From Lentzea albidocapillata subsp. violacea (GTDB lineage Bacteria; Actinomycetota; Actinomycetes; Mycobacteriales; Pseudonocardiaceae), in assembly GCF_900100275.1 (NCBI RefSeq), contig NZ_FNET01000001.1:62001-126000 (forward strand): DNA of 64,000 nucleotides, in the 5' to 3' direction. Under the pieces are notes generated by a model. That model saw nothing but the letters and a program-made list of their open reading frames with translations. It did no database searches and was not told the DNA's origin. The translations under genes were made by a program, and so were the position numbers. Below are positions 46,396 to 54,359 of the stretch, in pieces. Numbering within the stretch: position 1 is the stretch's first letter; each line of letters begins with the position of its first letter.

Positions 46396-48060
46396 TCAGG
46401 ATCCGGCGGGCGTGAGCTTCGCGTACACCTGCGAGGCGTCCGGCCGCTTCCACACGGCGGGGAACGCGTAGAGGTCGTCCTTCGTCGGCCAGCCGGTGAA
46501 CGCCTTGTCGTTGTACACGTTCGGCACACCGCCGGTCAGCACCGGGATGTATGGCATGGACTTCTCGAGCTCGACCTGGATGGTGTCGTAGTGCGCCTGC
46601 CGTGCGGGGTCGCCGCGGTCGGTCTTCTTGAGCTCGGCCAGCGCCGCGTCCACGGCCGGGTTGCTGAACCGGGCGAAGTTCGGGTTGGCGGCCTGCCCGA
46701 CCGGCGCGGTGGTGGCGGTCGAGAAGAAGTAGCTGTAGGTGTAGTACGGGTCCGGCGCCGGGCCCTGCTCGACCGAGTCGATCAGCAGCTCGAACTGGCC
46801 GCGGCCACGCGCGTCGGCCCACTCGTTCCACGACAGCTGCTGCGGGGTGATCTTGACGCCGATCTGGAGCAGCTGCTGGCTCAGGGTCTCCAGCGCGGTG
46901 ATGTAGTCGGTCCAGCCGGCGACCACCTTCACGGTCAGTGCCAGCGGTTTCCCGTCCTTGGCGTAGATGCCGTCCGCACCCTTGACGTACCCGGCGGACG
47001 TGAGCAGTTCGGTGGCCTTGGCGACGTCGGCGTTCATCGGTGCCATGCGGTCGGTCAGCTTGTCCGACAGCAACGCCGTGTCGCGCGGCTGGAGCGTGAA
47101 GCCGGGGGACATCTCGCTGCCGGTGTTCTGGAAGGCCAGCGAGTTGATCTGGGTGCGGTTCATCCCGTGGTAGATCGCCCTGCGCACGGCCGGATCGGTC
47201 TGCGGTCCCTGGCAGCCGAGCCGCGCGTCGGAGCACGTGAACAGCGCGACCTGGTTGAGTGGCAACGTGACGATTTTGTAGCCGGGGTAGTTCTTCTCGA
47301 CGTCCTTGACGTCCGGGACCGGGCCGGTCTGCCAGTCGATCGAACCGGCCTTGAGCGCGTCGACGCCCGCCTGGTTGCCCGACAGCGACAGGTAGCGGAC
47401 CTGCTTCACGGCCGGCTCGCCGCCCCAGTACTTCGGGTTCGCCTTGAGGGTGAACGACTGCGCCTTGAACTCGCCGAGCTGGAACGGACCGGTGCCGACC
47501 GGGTTCGCGTTCACCTCGGTCGCGGGCGTGGGGTAGTTCTTCCAGACGTGCTCGGGCATGATCCACAGCTGGCCCAGCACCTGCGGTCCGTCCATGTAGG
47601 ACGGTTCAGGGAACTTGATGACCACGTGCGTGTCGTCGACGGCGGTTGTCGTCCCCTTGAAGCCGGTCTTGTTGACGGCCGGGGTCTTCGCGACCATGTC
47701 GAACGTGAACTTGACGTCCTCGGCGGTGAACTTCTCGCCGTCGGACCAGGTCACGTCGTCTCTCAGGGTGACGGACAGCTCCGTGCCGTCCGTGTTCCAC
47801 CCGAACTCGGTGCCGAGCACGGGCTTCGGCGGTCCGTCCTTCGCGATGTTGAAGAAGAACAGCGGTTCGTAGATCGTTCCGGGCCCCTCGATCTGGGTGG
47901 GGGCGTACGGGTTGAAGTTCAGCTGGAAGTCGCCGGCCTGCCCGGTGTAGACGACGAGCGTGTCGCGTGGCCGGCCCGCGCCACTGGAGCCGGAGCAGGC
48001 AGCAGTGGCCGCGACGAGGACCGCGAGACCTAATGCGCAGAGCCGCTTGTGCAGGAACAT
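46396..48060 (-). CDS. ABC importer solute-binding lipoprotein, family 5
   Basis: A 554-residue lipoprotein (lipobox VAATAACSGSS) of the Opp/Dpp binding family: YAPTQIEGPGTIYEPLFFFN, LRDDVTWSDGEKFTAEDVKF, NPVGTGPFQL, and NPKYWGG. Many members bind cello- or manno-oligosaccharides. It is the first gene of the mannan operon, and its promoter region is shared with the divergent ROK gene. An upstream 27-base inverted repeat is a likely operator. Confidence 0.92.
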   Translation of the reverse strand: MFLHKRLCALGLAVLVAATAACSGSSGAGRPRDTLVVYTGQAGDFQLNFNPYAPTQIEGPGTIYEPLFFFNIAKDGPPKPVLGTEFGWNTDGTELSVTLRDDVTWSDGEKFTAEDVKFTFDMVAKTPAVNKTGFKGTTTAVDDTHVVIKFPEPSYMDGPQVLGQLWIMPEHVWKNYPTPATEVNANPVGTGPFQLGEFKAQSFTLKANPKYWGGEPAVKQVRYLSLSGNQAGVDALKAGSIDWQTGPVPDVKDVEKNYPGYKIVTLPLNQVALFTCSDARLGCQGPQTDPAVRRAIYHGMNRTQINSLAFQNTGSEMSPGFTLQPRDTALLSDKLTDRMAPMNADVAKATELLTSAGYVKGADGIYAKDGKPLALTVKVVAGWTDYITALETLSQQLLQIGVKITPQQLSWNEWADARGRGQFELLIDSVEQGPAPDPYYTYSYFFSTATTAPVGQAANPNFARFSNPAVDAALAELKKTDRGDPARQAHYDTIQVELEKSMPYIPVLTGGVPNVYNDKAFTGWPTKDDLYAFPAVWKRPDASQVYAKLTPAGS

Positions 48061-48129
48061 CGTTGATCCTCCCGAGGCTGGGTGGTTCGCCGCGAGGATT
48101 CTTCAGTTACTAAACAAAGAAAGTCAACG

Positions 48130-48156
48130 CCTCGGGATGCTTTACTGATCCCGAGG
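48130..48156. promoter_or_regulatory. Inverted repeat in the divergent ROK/transport promoter
   Basis: CCTCGGGAT, 9 bases, ATCCCGAGG: a perfect 9-base inverted repeat. Its centre carries TTACT, which recurs at 48107-48111 in GTTACTAAACAAAG; TTACT/TTTACT-like half-sites are common for ROK repressors. The region (48061-48196) holds both promoters. Confidence 0.5.
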
Positions 48157-48196
48157 TTGTCGATGGATCAAGTTCGTCGTTCGACGGAGGAGTGCT

Positions 48197-49429
48197 GTGA
48201 GCGGACCGGCGCGGGTAACCCACGCCAGCACCAGGGCGGCCGTGCTGGACCTGGTCAGGGCGGCGGGCGTGATCAGCCGCGTCGGCCTCGTCAACGCCAC
48301 CGGCCTGACCGGCGGCACGATCTCCACCGTCGTGCGCGGCCTGATCGACGAGGGACTGGTGGCCGAGACCGGGCACGCCGAGTCGACCGGCGGCAAGCGC
48401 CGGGTCATGTTGCAGCTCAACCACTTCGCGCGCTACGCCGTCGGCGTGCACCTCGACGACGCGCGGATCACCTACGTACTCACCAACCTCGGCGGAGCGG
48501 TCGTCGCCAGGATCTCGCGCGCGGGCGCGGCCGCCGACGAGCCGGCGGCCGTGGTCGCCAGGGTGGCTCGCGAGGTCGGCGCGCTGATCGACAGCGTCGG
48601 CGTCGAACGCGATCGAATCCTCGGGCTGGGACTCGTGGCGGCACGTCCGTCGGAGCACCACGAGTTCGGCCGTGCGCTCGAGCGGGCGACGGGCCTGCCG
48701 GTGGTGCTCGACAACGACGCGACGGCGGCGGCGATCGGCGAGCACTGGTCCGGCGGCGTCGGCGCGACGTCGACGTTCGCCGCGCTGTTCATGGGAACGG
48801 ACGTCGGCGCGGGCGTCGTGCTCGGCGGCGCCACCTACCGGGGCCCGAGCGGTCACACCGGCGAGATCGGCCACACCTGCCTCGACATCGACGGCCCGTG
48901 GTGCCGGTGCGGCGCGCGTGGGTGCCTGGAGGTGCTGGCCGGTCCCGCCGCGGTCGTGGAGCAGGCACGGGCCGACCGGGCACTGAGCCGCGCGGCGGGC
49001 CTGGTCGGAGGCCGGACCCGCGCGGTCACGCCGATCGCGGCGGACTTCGCGGCGATCAGCAGGGCGGCCCGGCAGGGCAACACCCGCGCGGTCGCGTTGC
49101 TCGAACGGTCCGCCAGGTACTTCGCGGCCGCCGCGCGCACGCTGGCGAACGTGCTGGACCTGGAGGTGCTGGTGCTCACCGGCCCGAGCTTCGCGATCGC
49201 CGGCTCGGTCTACCTGCCGGTGCTGCGCGCCGAGCTCGACAGCGCGTTCATCGCGCGCGACGCCCACCCGATCTCCGTGCGGCTGTCGCCGTCGGCGGCG
49301 TCGGCGCCCGCGATCGGCGCCGCGGCGATCGTGCTGCAGTCGGAGCTGGTGCCGCGGCGTCAGGGCCTGCGGCTGCCGGACGACCTGGCGGCCGAGGAGC
49401 CGCCCGTGTTCGGGCAACTGGTCCGCTGA
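48197..49429 (+). CDS. ROK-family transcriptional repressor
   Basis: A 410-residue regulator. The N-terminal HTH (ISRVGLVNATGLTGGTISTV) precedes an ATPase-like sugar-kinase fold with LDNDATAAAIGEHWSGG, MGTDVGAGVVLGG and the ROK zinc cluster in GHTGEIGHTCLDIDGPWCRC and GARGCLEVLAG. It is divergent from the mannan transport operon and presumably represses it until a manno-oligosaccharide or phosphorylated sugar binds. The start GTG 48197 follows GGAGGA with 5 bases spacing. Confidence 0.92.
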   Translation: MSGPARVTHASTRAAVLDLVRAAGVISRVGLVNATGLTGGTISTVVRGLIDEGLVAETGHAESTGGKRRVMLQLNHFARYAVGVHLDDARITYVLTNLGGAVVARISRAGAAADEPAAVVARVAREVGALIDSVGVERDRILGLGLVAARPSEHHEFGRALERATGLPVVLDNDATAAAIGEHWSGGVGATSTFAALFMGTDVGAGVVLGGATYRGPSGHTGEIGHTCLDIDGPWCRCGARGCLEVLAGPAAVVEQARADRALSRAAGLVGGRTRAVTPIAADFAAISRAARQGNTRAVALLERSARYFAAAARTLANVLDLEVLVLTGPSFAIAGSVYLPVLRAELDSAFIARDAHPISVRLSPSAASAPAIGAAAIVLQSELVPRRQGLRLPDDLAAEEPPVFGQLVR

Positions 49430-49438
49430 GTGGGATCC

Positions 49439-49588
49439 AGTGGTGTGGCCCGGAACGTTGCCGGGGGAGTTCGGGGTCAGACGGGTGCGTCGTGGTGTCG
49501 GCCCCACGTCCACGTACTGGTTGTACGGGGGCGTGGAGGCGCCCTGCTGAGCGCGGATTACCTCGCCGACGTTCCGGGCCGCGCCACT
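49439..49588. repeat. 150-base element with long terminal inverted repeats and an inner hairpin
   Basis: The 20-base ends pair over their full length: AGTGGTGTGGCCCGGAACGT (49439-49458) with ACGTTCCGGGCCGCGCCACT (49569-49588). Twelve inner bases are perfect, and two positions become G-U pairs in RNA. In the centre, 49504-49536 form a second hairpin (CCACG...CGTGG, with GTAC...GTAC inside). The left arm begins ten bases after the ROK stop; the right arm ends beside the AGGG ribosome site of the next gene. It could be a structured mRNA leader or a MITE-like insertion. Confidence 0.6.
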
Positions 49589-49599
49589 AGGGTGTGCGC

Positions 49600-50145
49600 A
49601 TGAGCCGGGGCAGGGCAGCGGTGGTGCTGCGCAGGAAGTTCGACAGCACCTTCAGCTGGATCGTGACGCTGGGCGCGCTCGGCACGAGCACGTACGTGCT
49701 GCTCAACCCGTTCCCCGGCAACGGGTTCGGGCACCAGCTGGAGTTCATCGCGATCATGGCGCCGCTCACGTGGTTCATGTGGATGGTCGGCGCGCACTCG
49801 GTGGTGGAGATCCACGACTCGGGGGTGCTGGTGGTGAACTGGTTCCGCCGGTACTGGGTGCCGTGGGCCGAGCTCGCGTCGGTCGAGGCCACGCGGGAGG
49901 TCGCCCTCGTCACGACCTCGGGGCAGCGGATCAACGTCGCCGTCGGCGCCTTCTCCGCGGCCAGCTCGTTGCGGGGCAGCCGGGTGCAGTCCCGGATCCG
50001 GGAGGCCATCGAGCAGCACCGGCCGCACCCGGCGCCGTCCGATGGCGGTGGTGTGCGCAAGAGTCTCGACCTGGCGCCGTGGCATTTCGCGGGCATGGTG
50101 GCGTTCCTGCTCGTCGTCGCCTGGATCGGGCTGTGGCGCGGGTGA
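49600..50145 (+). CDS. Membrane protein with PH-like domain, unknown function
   Basis: 181 residues: two membrane segments at the N-terminus (WIVTLGALGTSTYVLLNP and FIAIMAPLTWFMWMVGA), a beta-rich middle (VVEIHDSGVLVVNWFRRYWV) resembling bacterial PH domains of small actinobacterial membrane proteins, and a last membrane helix (GMVAFLLVVAWIGLW). The start ATG 49600 is preceded by AGGG at 49589; GTG 49594 is an alternative. I cannot assign a role. Its leader may contain the structured element at 49439-49588. Confidence 0.75.
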   Translation: MSRGRAAVVLRRKFDSTFSWIVTLGALGTSTYVLLNPFPGNGFGHQLEFIAIMAPLTWFMWMVGAHSVVEIHDSGVLVVNWFRRYWVPWAELASVEATREVALVTTSGQRINVAVGAFSAASSLRGSRVQSRIREAIEQHRPHPAPSDGGGVRKSLDLAPWHFAGMVAFLLVVAWIGLWRG

Positions 50146-50182
50146 GTACTGTCGTCCACACGAGACAGCCTGTCAGGGGAGA

Positions 50183-51082
50183 ATGACGGTGGCGCGCAAG
50201 CACCTGCTGGTGATGTTGTTGCTGCTCACGGGCGCGTGCTCGGCGGAACCCGCGGCACCGTCGCCGTCGCCCCGGTCCCCGCTGAAACCGCCGACGCTGG
50301 TCAACGAGGTGGTGCCGCCGCAGGACGTGCTCACCGTCGTGCGGGACGTGATCGATGCTCGGACCGTCGAGTTCGCCGACGGCACTAAAGTCCGCGTCGC
50401 GTCGCTGGCGGAACCGAAGGCGTGCTTCGCGGAGGCCTCGCTCTCCTTCGCCAGGTCGACGCTGCTGGCGAGCTCCGTCAGGTTCACCGGGCTGGAGATC
50501 GGCGTGGTGGACCTGGAACTGGAGAACGGCACCGACTACGCCGTGCTCGCCGTGCAGCAGGGTGCACTGAAGCCCGAGGGTGTCGAGAGCGGGCCGCTGA
50601 TCAACGCCCGGGACGAGGCGGCCGCGGCCAGGCGAGGGCTGTGGGGCCCGCCCTGCGAAGGGTCCGACACCTCCAAACCCGCCCCCACCACAACGACCAC
50701 GACTTCCGCGCCTCCACCACCGCCTCCGACGACCACGACCACGACCCCGCCGCCTCCGGCGAAGGCCTGCGCCGCCTCCTACCGGATCACCGGCCAGTGG
50801 CAGGGCGGGTTCCAGGCGAGCGTGACCGTGCGCAACACCGGTACCGCCGCGGTGAACGGCTGGTCCCTGCAGTGGGCCTTCTCGAACGGCGAGAGCGTCC
50901 GTGAGATGTGGGACGCCTCCGGCAGGCAGTACGGGTCGAGCGTCAGCGCCGCGAACATGAGCTACAACCGGCAGATCGCGGCGGGCAAGTCGGTGCAGTT
51001 CGGCTTCAACGGCAACTCCCGCGGTCGTCCGGTCCCGCCGGGCGCGTTCTCGCTCAACGGCGTGAAGTGCGCGGTGGAGTAG
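50183..51082 (+). CDS. Lipoprotein: degenerate SNase-like domain plus CBM2
   Basis: 299 residues. The signal ends LLLTGACSAE (lipobox), with AGGGGAGA before ATG 50183. Residues 45-160 look like a staphylococcal-nuclease (TNase) fold: VRDVIDARTVEFADGTKVRV and the closing EAAAARRGLWG. The catalytic DGDT and Arg/Glu positions are changed, so nuclease activity is doubtful. A Pro/Thr linker (about residues 165-195) joins it to a C-terminal family 2 carbohydrate-binding module (YRITGQWQGGFQASVTVRN, NGWSLQWAFSNGE, FGFNGNSRGR, two Cys). It probably sits on the cell surface and holds cellulose or chitin. Confidence 0.8.
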   Translation: MTVARKHLLVMLLLLTGACSAEPAAPSPSPRSPLKPPTLVNEVVPPQDVLTVVRDVIDARTVEFADGTKVRVASLAEPKACFAEASLSFARSTLLASSVRFTGLEIGVVDLELENGTDYAVLAVQQGALKPEGVESGPLINARDEAAAARRGLWGPPCEGSDTSKPAPTTTTTTSAPPPPPPTTTTTTPPPPAKACAASYRITGQWQGGFQASVTVRNTGTAAVNGWSLQWAFSNGESVREMWDASGRQYGSSVSAANMSYNRQIAAGKSVQFGFNGNSRGRPVPPGAFSLNGVKCAVE

Positions 51083-51100
51083 GGACTCGCTGGTGAGGCT

Positions 51101-51116
51101 TTGCGCTGGGGCGCAA
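51101..51116. terminator. Short hairpin after the SNase-CBM2 gene
   Basis: TTGCGC, TGGG, GCGCAA: a perfect 6-base stem 19 bases after the stop at 51082. There is no T-run, so termination is plausible but not certain. Confidence 0.4.
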
Positions 51117-51160
51117 CAGCTTCAGCGGCAGCAGTGGGACGGCGTCACAACTGCGGCCAT

Positions 51161-51213
51161 GGTTTCGAAACCTGGTTCGACGCCGTTCGACCGGTCGTTC
51201 GACGGCATTCGAC
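51161..51213. promoter_or_regulatory. Operator cluster: palindrome plus four TTCGAC repeats
   Basis: The perfect palindrome GGTTTCGAAACC (51161-51172) is followed by TTCGAC at 51176, 51186, 51198 and 51208, spaced 10, 12 and 10 bases, so all lie on roughly the same face of the helix. The block lies 74-126 bases before the first gene of the sugar ABC operon. Such phased direct repeats suggest a cooperative activator or repressor. Confidence 0.5.
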
Positions 51214-51251
51214 AGCTCGCTTGACGCTCATCTGGCACCGATGCAGACTCC

Positions 51252-51265
51252 GGAAAGCGTTTTCC
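51252..51265. promoter_or_regulatory. LacI-type operator before sugar ABC operon
   Basis: GGAAAGCGTTTTCC is a GGAAA/TTTCC inverted repeat around GCGT, the pattern of actinobacterial LacI-family sugar operators. It lies 21 bases before the ATG at 51287, where bound repressor would block transcription. Confidence 0.6.
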
Positions 51266-51286
51266 ACACGGCGAGGTCGGGGGTCG

Positions 51287-52210
51287 ATGAGCGCTCTAGA
51301 CGAACTGCGTCAACTGCGCCGGGGTGGCGTCCAGGTACGGAAAAGCGACAACAGAGCCGCGTTCTGGTTCCTCGCGCCCTGGTTCGCCGGGCTGCTCCTG
51401 GTCACGATCGGACCGGTGATCGCGTCCTTCGCGCTGGGCTTCACGAAGTACAACCTGATCCAGCCGCCGAGGTTCATCGGATTCGACAACTTCCTGCGCA
51501 TCCTCAGCGACTCCCGGCTGCACAACGCCCTGCGGGTCACGTTCACCTACGTGCTCGTGTCCGTGCCCCTGCAGCTGGCGTGCGCACTGGGCGTCGCGCT
51601 GCTGCTCAACCGCGGGCTGCGCGGGCTCGCGTTCTACCGCTCGGCGTTCTATCTGCCGTCACTGCTCGGGTCGAGCGTGGCGATCGCGGTGCTGTGGACG
51701 CAGGTGTTCGGCACCGACGGACTGGTGAACCGCGTGCTGGGGTTCTTCGGCGTCGAGGGCAGGGGCTGGATCTCCGACCCGGACACCGCGCTGTCGACGC
51801 TGATCGTGCTGAACGTGTGGACGTTCGGCTCGCCGATGATCATCTTCCTGGCCGGGCTGAGGCAGATCCCGGAGGTCTACTACGAGGCCGCCGCGATCGA
51901 CGGGGCGAGCAGGCGGTCGCAGTTCCGGCGGATCACCCTGCCGCTGCTCTCGCCGATCCTGTTCTTCAACCTGGTGCTGCAGATCATCCACGCGTTCCAG
52001 TCGTTCACGCAGGCGTTCGTCGTCTCCGGCGGCACCGGCGGGCCGTCCGACTCGACCATGTTCTACACGCTCTACCTGTACCAGCAGGGTTTCAGCCGGT
52101 TCGACATGGGATACGCGTCGGCGCTGGCGTGGTTCCTGCTGCTGATCATCGCGGCGTTCACCGCGATCAACTTCTGGGCGGCGAAGTACTGGGTGTTCTA
52201 TGACGACTAG
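51287..52210 (+). CDS. Sugar ABC importer permease 1 (CUT1, MalF-like)
   Basis: 307 residues with about six membrane segments: FWFLAPWFAGLLLVTIGPVI, FYRSAFYLPSLLGSSVAIAV and the EAA loop YYEAAAIDGASRRSQFRRIT. The start ATG 51287 is the first Met before the conserved region. It overlaps the next permease by 11 bases. No ATPase gene is in the operon, so it must share a housekeeping MsiK-type ATPase, as is common in actinobacteria. Confidence 0.92.
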   Translation: MSALDELRQLRRGGVQVRKSDNRAAFWFLAPWFAGLLLVTIGPVIASFALGFTKYNLIQPPRFIGFDNFLRILSDSRLHNALRVTFTYVLVSVPLQLACALGVALLLNRGLRGLAFYRSAFYLPSLLGSSVAIAVLWTQVFGTDGLVNRVLGFFGVEGRGWISDPDTALSTLIVLNVWTFGSPMIIFLAGLRQIPEVYYEAAAIDGASRRSQFRRITLPLLSPILFFNLVLQIIHAFQSFTQAFVVSGGTGGPSDSTMFYTLYLYQQGFSRFDMGYASALAWFLLLIIAAFTAINFWAAKYWVFYDD

Positions 52211-53033
52211 AAGGCTCGCCACCCCCGTCAAGCACCTCGGCCTGGTCCTGATCGGGTTCGTGATGCTGTACCCGGTGCTGTGGATGATCGCGAGCTCGTT
52301 GCGGCCGGGCGACGAGATCTTCCGCAGTCCCGGCCTGATCATCGACAGCCTGCACGCCGAGAACTACACCGAGGGCTGGTACGCGCTCAGCCCGTCGTTC
52401 GGGACGTACCTGCTCAACTCGGCCGTCCTGGTGCTGGGCTGCATCGTCGGCAACCTCGTGTCGTGCTCGATGGCGGCCTACGCGTTCGCCCGGCTGAACT
52501 TCAGCGGCAAGCGGTGGTGGTTCGGCATCATGCTCGGCACGATCATGCTGCCGATCCACGTGATCATCGTGCCGCAGTACGTGCTGTTCTCGAACATCGG
52601 CTGGGTCAACACGTTCCTGCCGCTGATCGTGCCGAAGATCCTCGCCACCGACGCGTTCTTCGTCTTCCTGATGGTCCAGTTCATCCGGGGGCTGCCGAAG
52701 GAGCTGGACGAGGCGGCGCGCATCGACGGCTGCGGTCACCCGCGCATCTTCGCGCAGATCATCCTGCCGCTGATGAAGCCGGCGCTCGCCACCACGACGA
52801 TCTTCACGTTCATCTGGACCTGGAACGACTTCTTCACCCAGCTGATCTATCTGACGGACCCGGACATGTACACGGTGCCCGTCGCCCTGCGCTCGTTCGT
52901 CGACTCGACGGTCGCCACGTCGTGGGGCTCCCAGTTCGCGATGAGCGTCGTGTCGATCATCCCGATCTTCCTCGCCTTCCTCATCGGCCAGCGGTACCTC
53001 GTCAAGGGAATCGCCACGACCGGTGGCAAGTAG
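52200..53033 (+). CDS. Sugar ABC importer permease 2 (CUT1, MalG-like)
   Basis: 277 residues: VLIGFVMLYPVLWMIASSLR, YAFARLNFSGKRWWFGIMLG, EAA loop ELDEAARIDGCGHPRIFAQI, and GQRYLVKGIATTGGK at the end. About six membrane segments. It forms the heterodimeric channel with permease 1. The lipoprotein start follows 15 bases on. Confidence 0.92.
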   Translation: MTTRRLATPVKHLGLVLIGFVMLYPVLWMIASSLRPGDEIFRSPGLIIDSLHAENYTEGWYALSPSFGTYLLNSAVLVLGCIVGNLVSCSMAAYAFARLNFSGKRWWFGIMLGTIMLPIHVIIVPQYVLFSNIGWVNTFLPLIVPKILATDAFFVFLMVQFIRGLPKELDEAARIDGCGHPRIFAQIILPLMKPALATTTIFTFIWTWNDFFTQLIYLTDPDMYTVPVALRSFVDSTVATSWGSQFAMSVVSIIPIFLAFLIGQRYLVKGIATTGGK

Positions 53034-53048
53034 CCGAAAGGAACGGAC

Positions 53049-54359
53049 ATGCTCAGAGGACTCCGCCGCCGTACCGCGTTGACGGTCCTGCTGTCGCTGA
53101 CCGCGTCGTTGCTCGCGGCCTGCGGCTCCGGTTCCGAAGCCGGTGGGGAGCTGACCGCGGAACCGGTGACGCTGCGCTTCACCTGGTGGGGCGCGGACGA
53201 CCGGCACAAGCGGACCCAGCAGGTCATCGAGATGTTCCAGAAGAAGCACCCGAACATCACCGTCAAGGGTGAGTTCAAGGAGTGGAACGGCTACTGGGAC
53301 AGCCTCGCCACCACCATGGCGGCCAACGACGCGCCGGACATCATGCAGATGGACGAGCAGTACATCGCCTCCTACGCCGAACGCGGCGCGCTGCTGGACC
53401 TCAACGAGGCCAAGAAGCACCTCGACACGGCGGACTTCGACCAGAAGGCGCTCGCGACCGGCGCTGTCGACGGCAAGCAGTACGGGCTGCCGGTGGGCCT
53501 GGCCATGTACTCGATGGTGGTCAACACCGACCTGCTCGCGAAGTACGGCATCCCGGTTCCCGACGACACGAAGTGGACGTGGGACGACGTGAGGTCGATC
53601 GGGGAGCAGGTGTCCAAGGCGGGTGGCGGTCAGGTGTTCGGCGTGCAGTCGCCGGGGATCAACGACACCGCGGGGTTGAGCATCCGCGCGCGGCAGCAGG
53701 GCAAGGCGTTGTTCGATGCCGAGGGCAAGGTGGTCCTGCCGCCCGAGATCGCGACGAAGTACTGGACCTACATCCAGGACCTCGCGAAAGCCGGGATCGC
53801 GGCACCGCCGTCGGTCACCGTGGAGAAGGCCTCCGCCGGGCTGAACCAGTCCGCGACCGCGACCAACACCGCGGCGTTCGGCCTGTGGTGGAACACCCAG
53901 CTGACCGCGCTGACCGCCGCGAGCGGTGCGAAGCTGAAGCTGCTGCGGCTGCCTGAGGAGTCGCAGGCCAAGTCGCCCGGCGCCTACTACAAGCCGTCCA
54001 TGTTCTGGTCGATCTCCTCGCGGTCCGAACACCCCGCGGAAGCGGCCGCGTTCGTGAGCTTCCTCGCCAACGACGAGGAGGCGGCGAAGGTGCTGCTGAC
54101 CGAGCGTGGCGTGCCCGCGAACGTGAAGATCCGCGCGGCGATCGCCGGTCAGCTCAAGGAGACCGACAAGGCCGCCAAGGAGTACCTCGACACGGTGCCG
54201 GTCAGCGACCCGCCCAGGATCACGCCGAACGGCGCCAGCACGACCGACGCGATCCTCAAGCGGCACACCGAGGACGTCCTGTTCGGCCGGACCACGCCAG
54301 AGGCCGCGGCCGCGTCGTTCATCAAGGAAGTCCAGTCCGAAGTGGACGCGGCGAAGTGA
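53049..54359 (+). CDS. Sugar ABC importer binding lipoprotein, family 1
   Basis: 436 residues: lipobox ASLLAACGSGS, then TLRFTWWGADDRHKRTQQVI, PDIMQMDEQYIASYAERGAL, YGLPVGLAMYSMVVNTDLLA and a C-terminal helix. This is the extracellular sugar receptor of the CUT1 importer. The ligand cannot be read. The neighbouring genes suggest an oligosaccharide with galactose, arabinose or uronic acid. It ends with GTGA, shared with the next start. Confidence 0.92.
   Translation: MLRGLRRRTALTVLLSLTASLLAACGSGSEAGGELTAEPVTLRFTWWGADDRHKRTQQVIEMFQKKHPNITVKGEFKEWNGYWDSLATTMAANDAPDIMQMDEQYIASYAERGALLDLNEAKKHLDTADFDQKALATGAVDGKQYGLPVGLAMYSMVVNTDLLAKYGIPVPDDTKWTWDDVRSIGEQVSKAGGGQVFGVQSPGINDTAGLSIRARQQGKALFDAEGKVVLPPEIATKYWTYIQDLAKAGIAAPPSVTVEKASAGLNQSATATNTAAFGLWWNTQLTALTAASGAKLKLLRLPEESQAKSPGAYYKPSMFWSISSRSEHPAEAAAFVSFLANDEEAAKVLLTERGVPANVKIRAAIAGQLKETDKAAKEYLDTVPVSDPPRITPNGASTTDAILKRHTEDVLFGRTTPEAAAASFIKEVQSEVDAAK

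Noticed and set aside
48110..49513. Minus-strand 467-codon open frame opposite the ROK gene
   Set aside because: Shadow ORF; the plus strand encodes a complete ROK protein with HTH and zinc motif.
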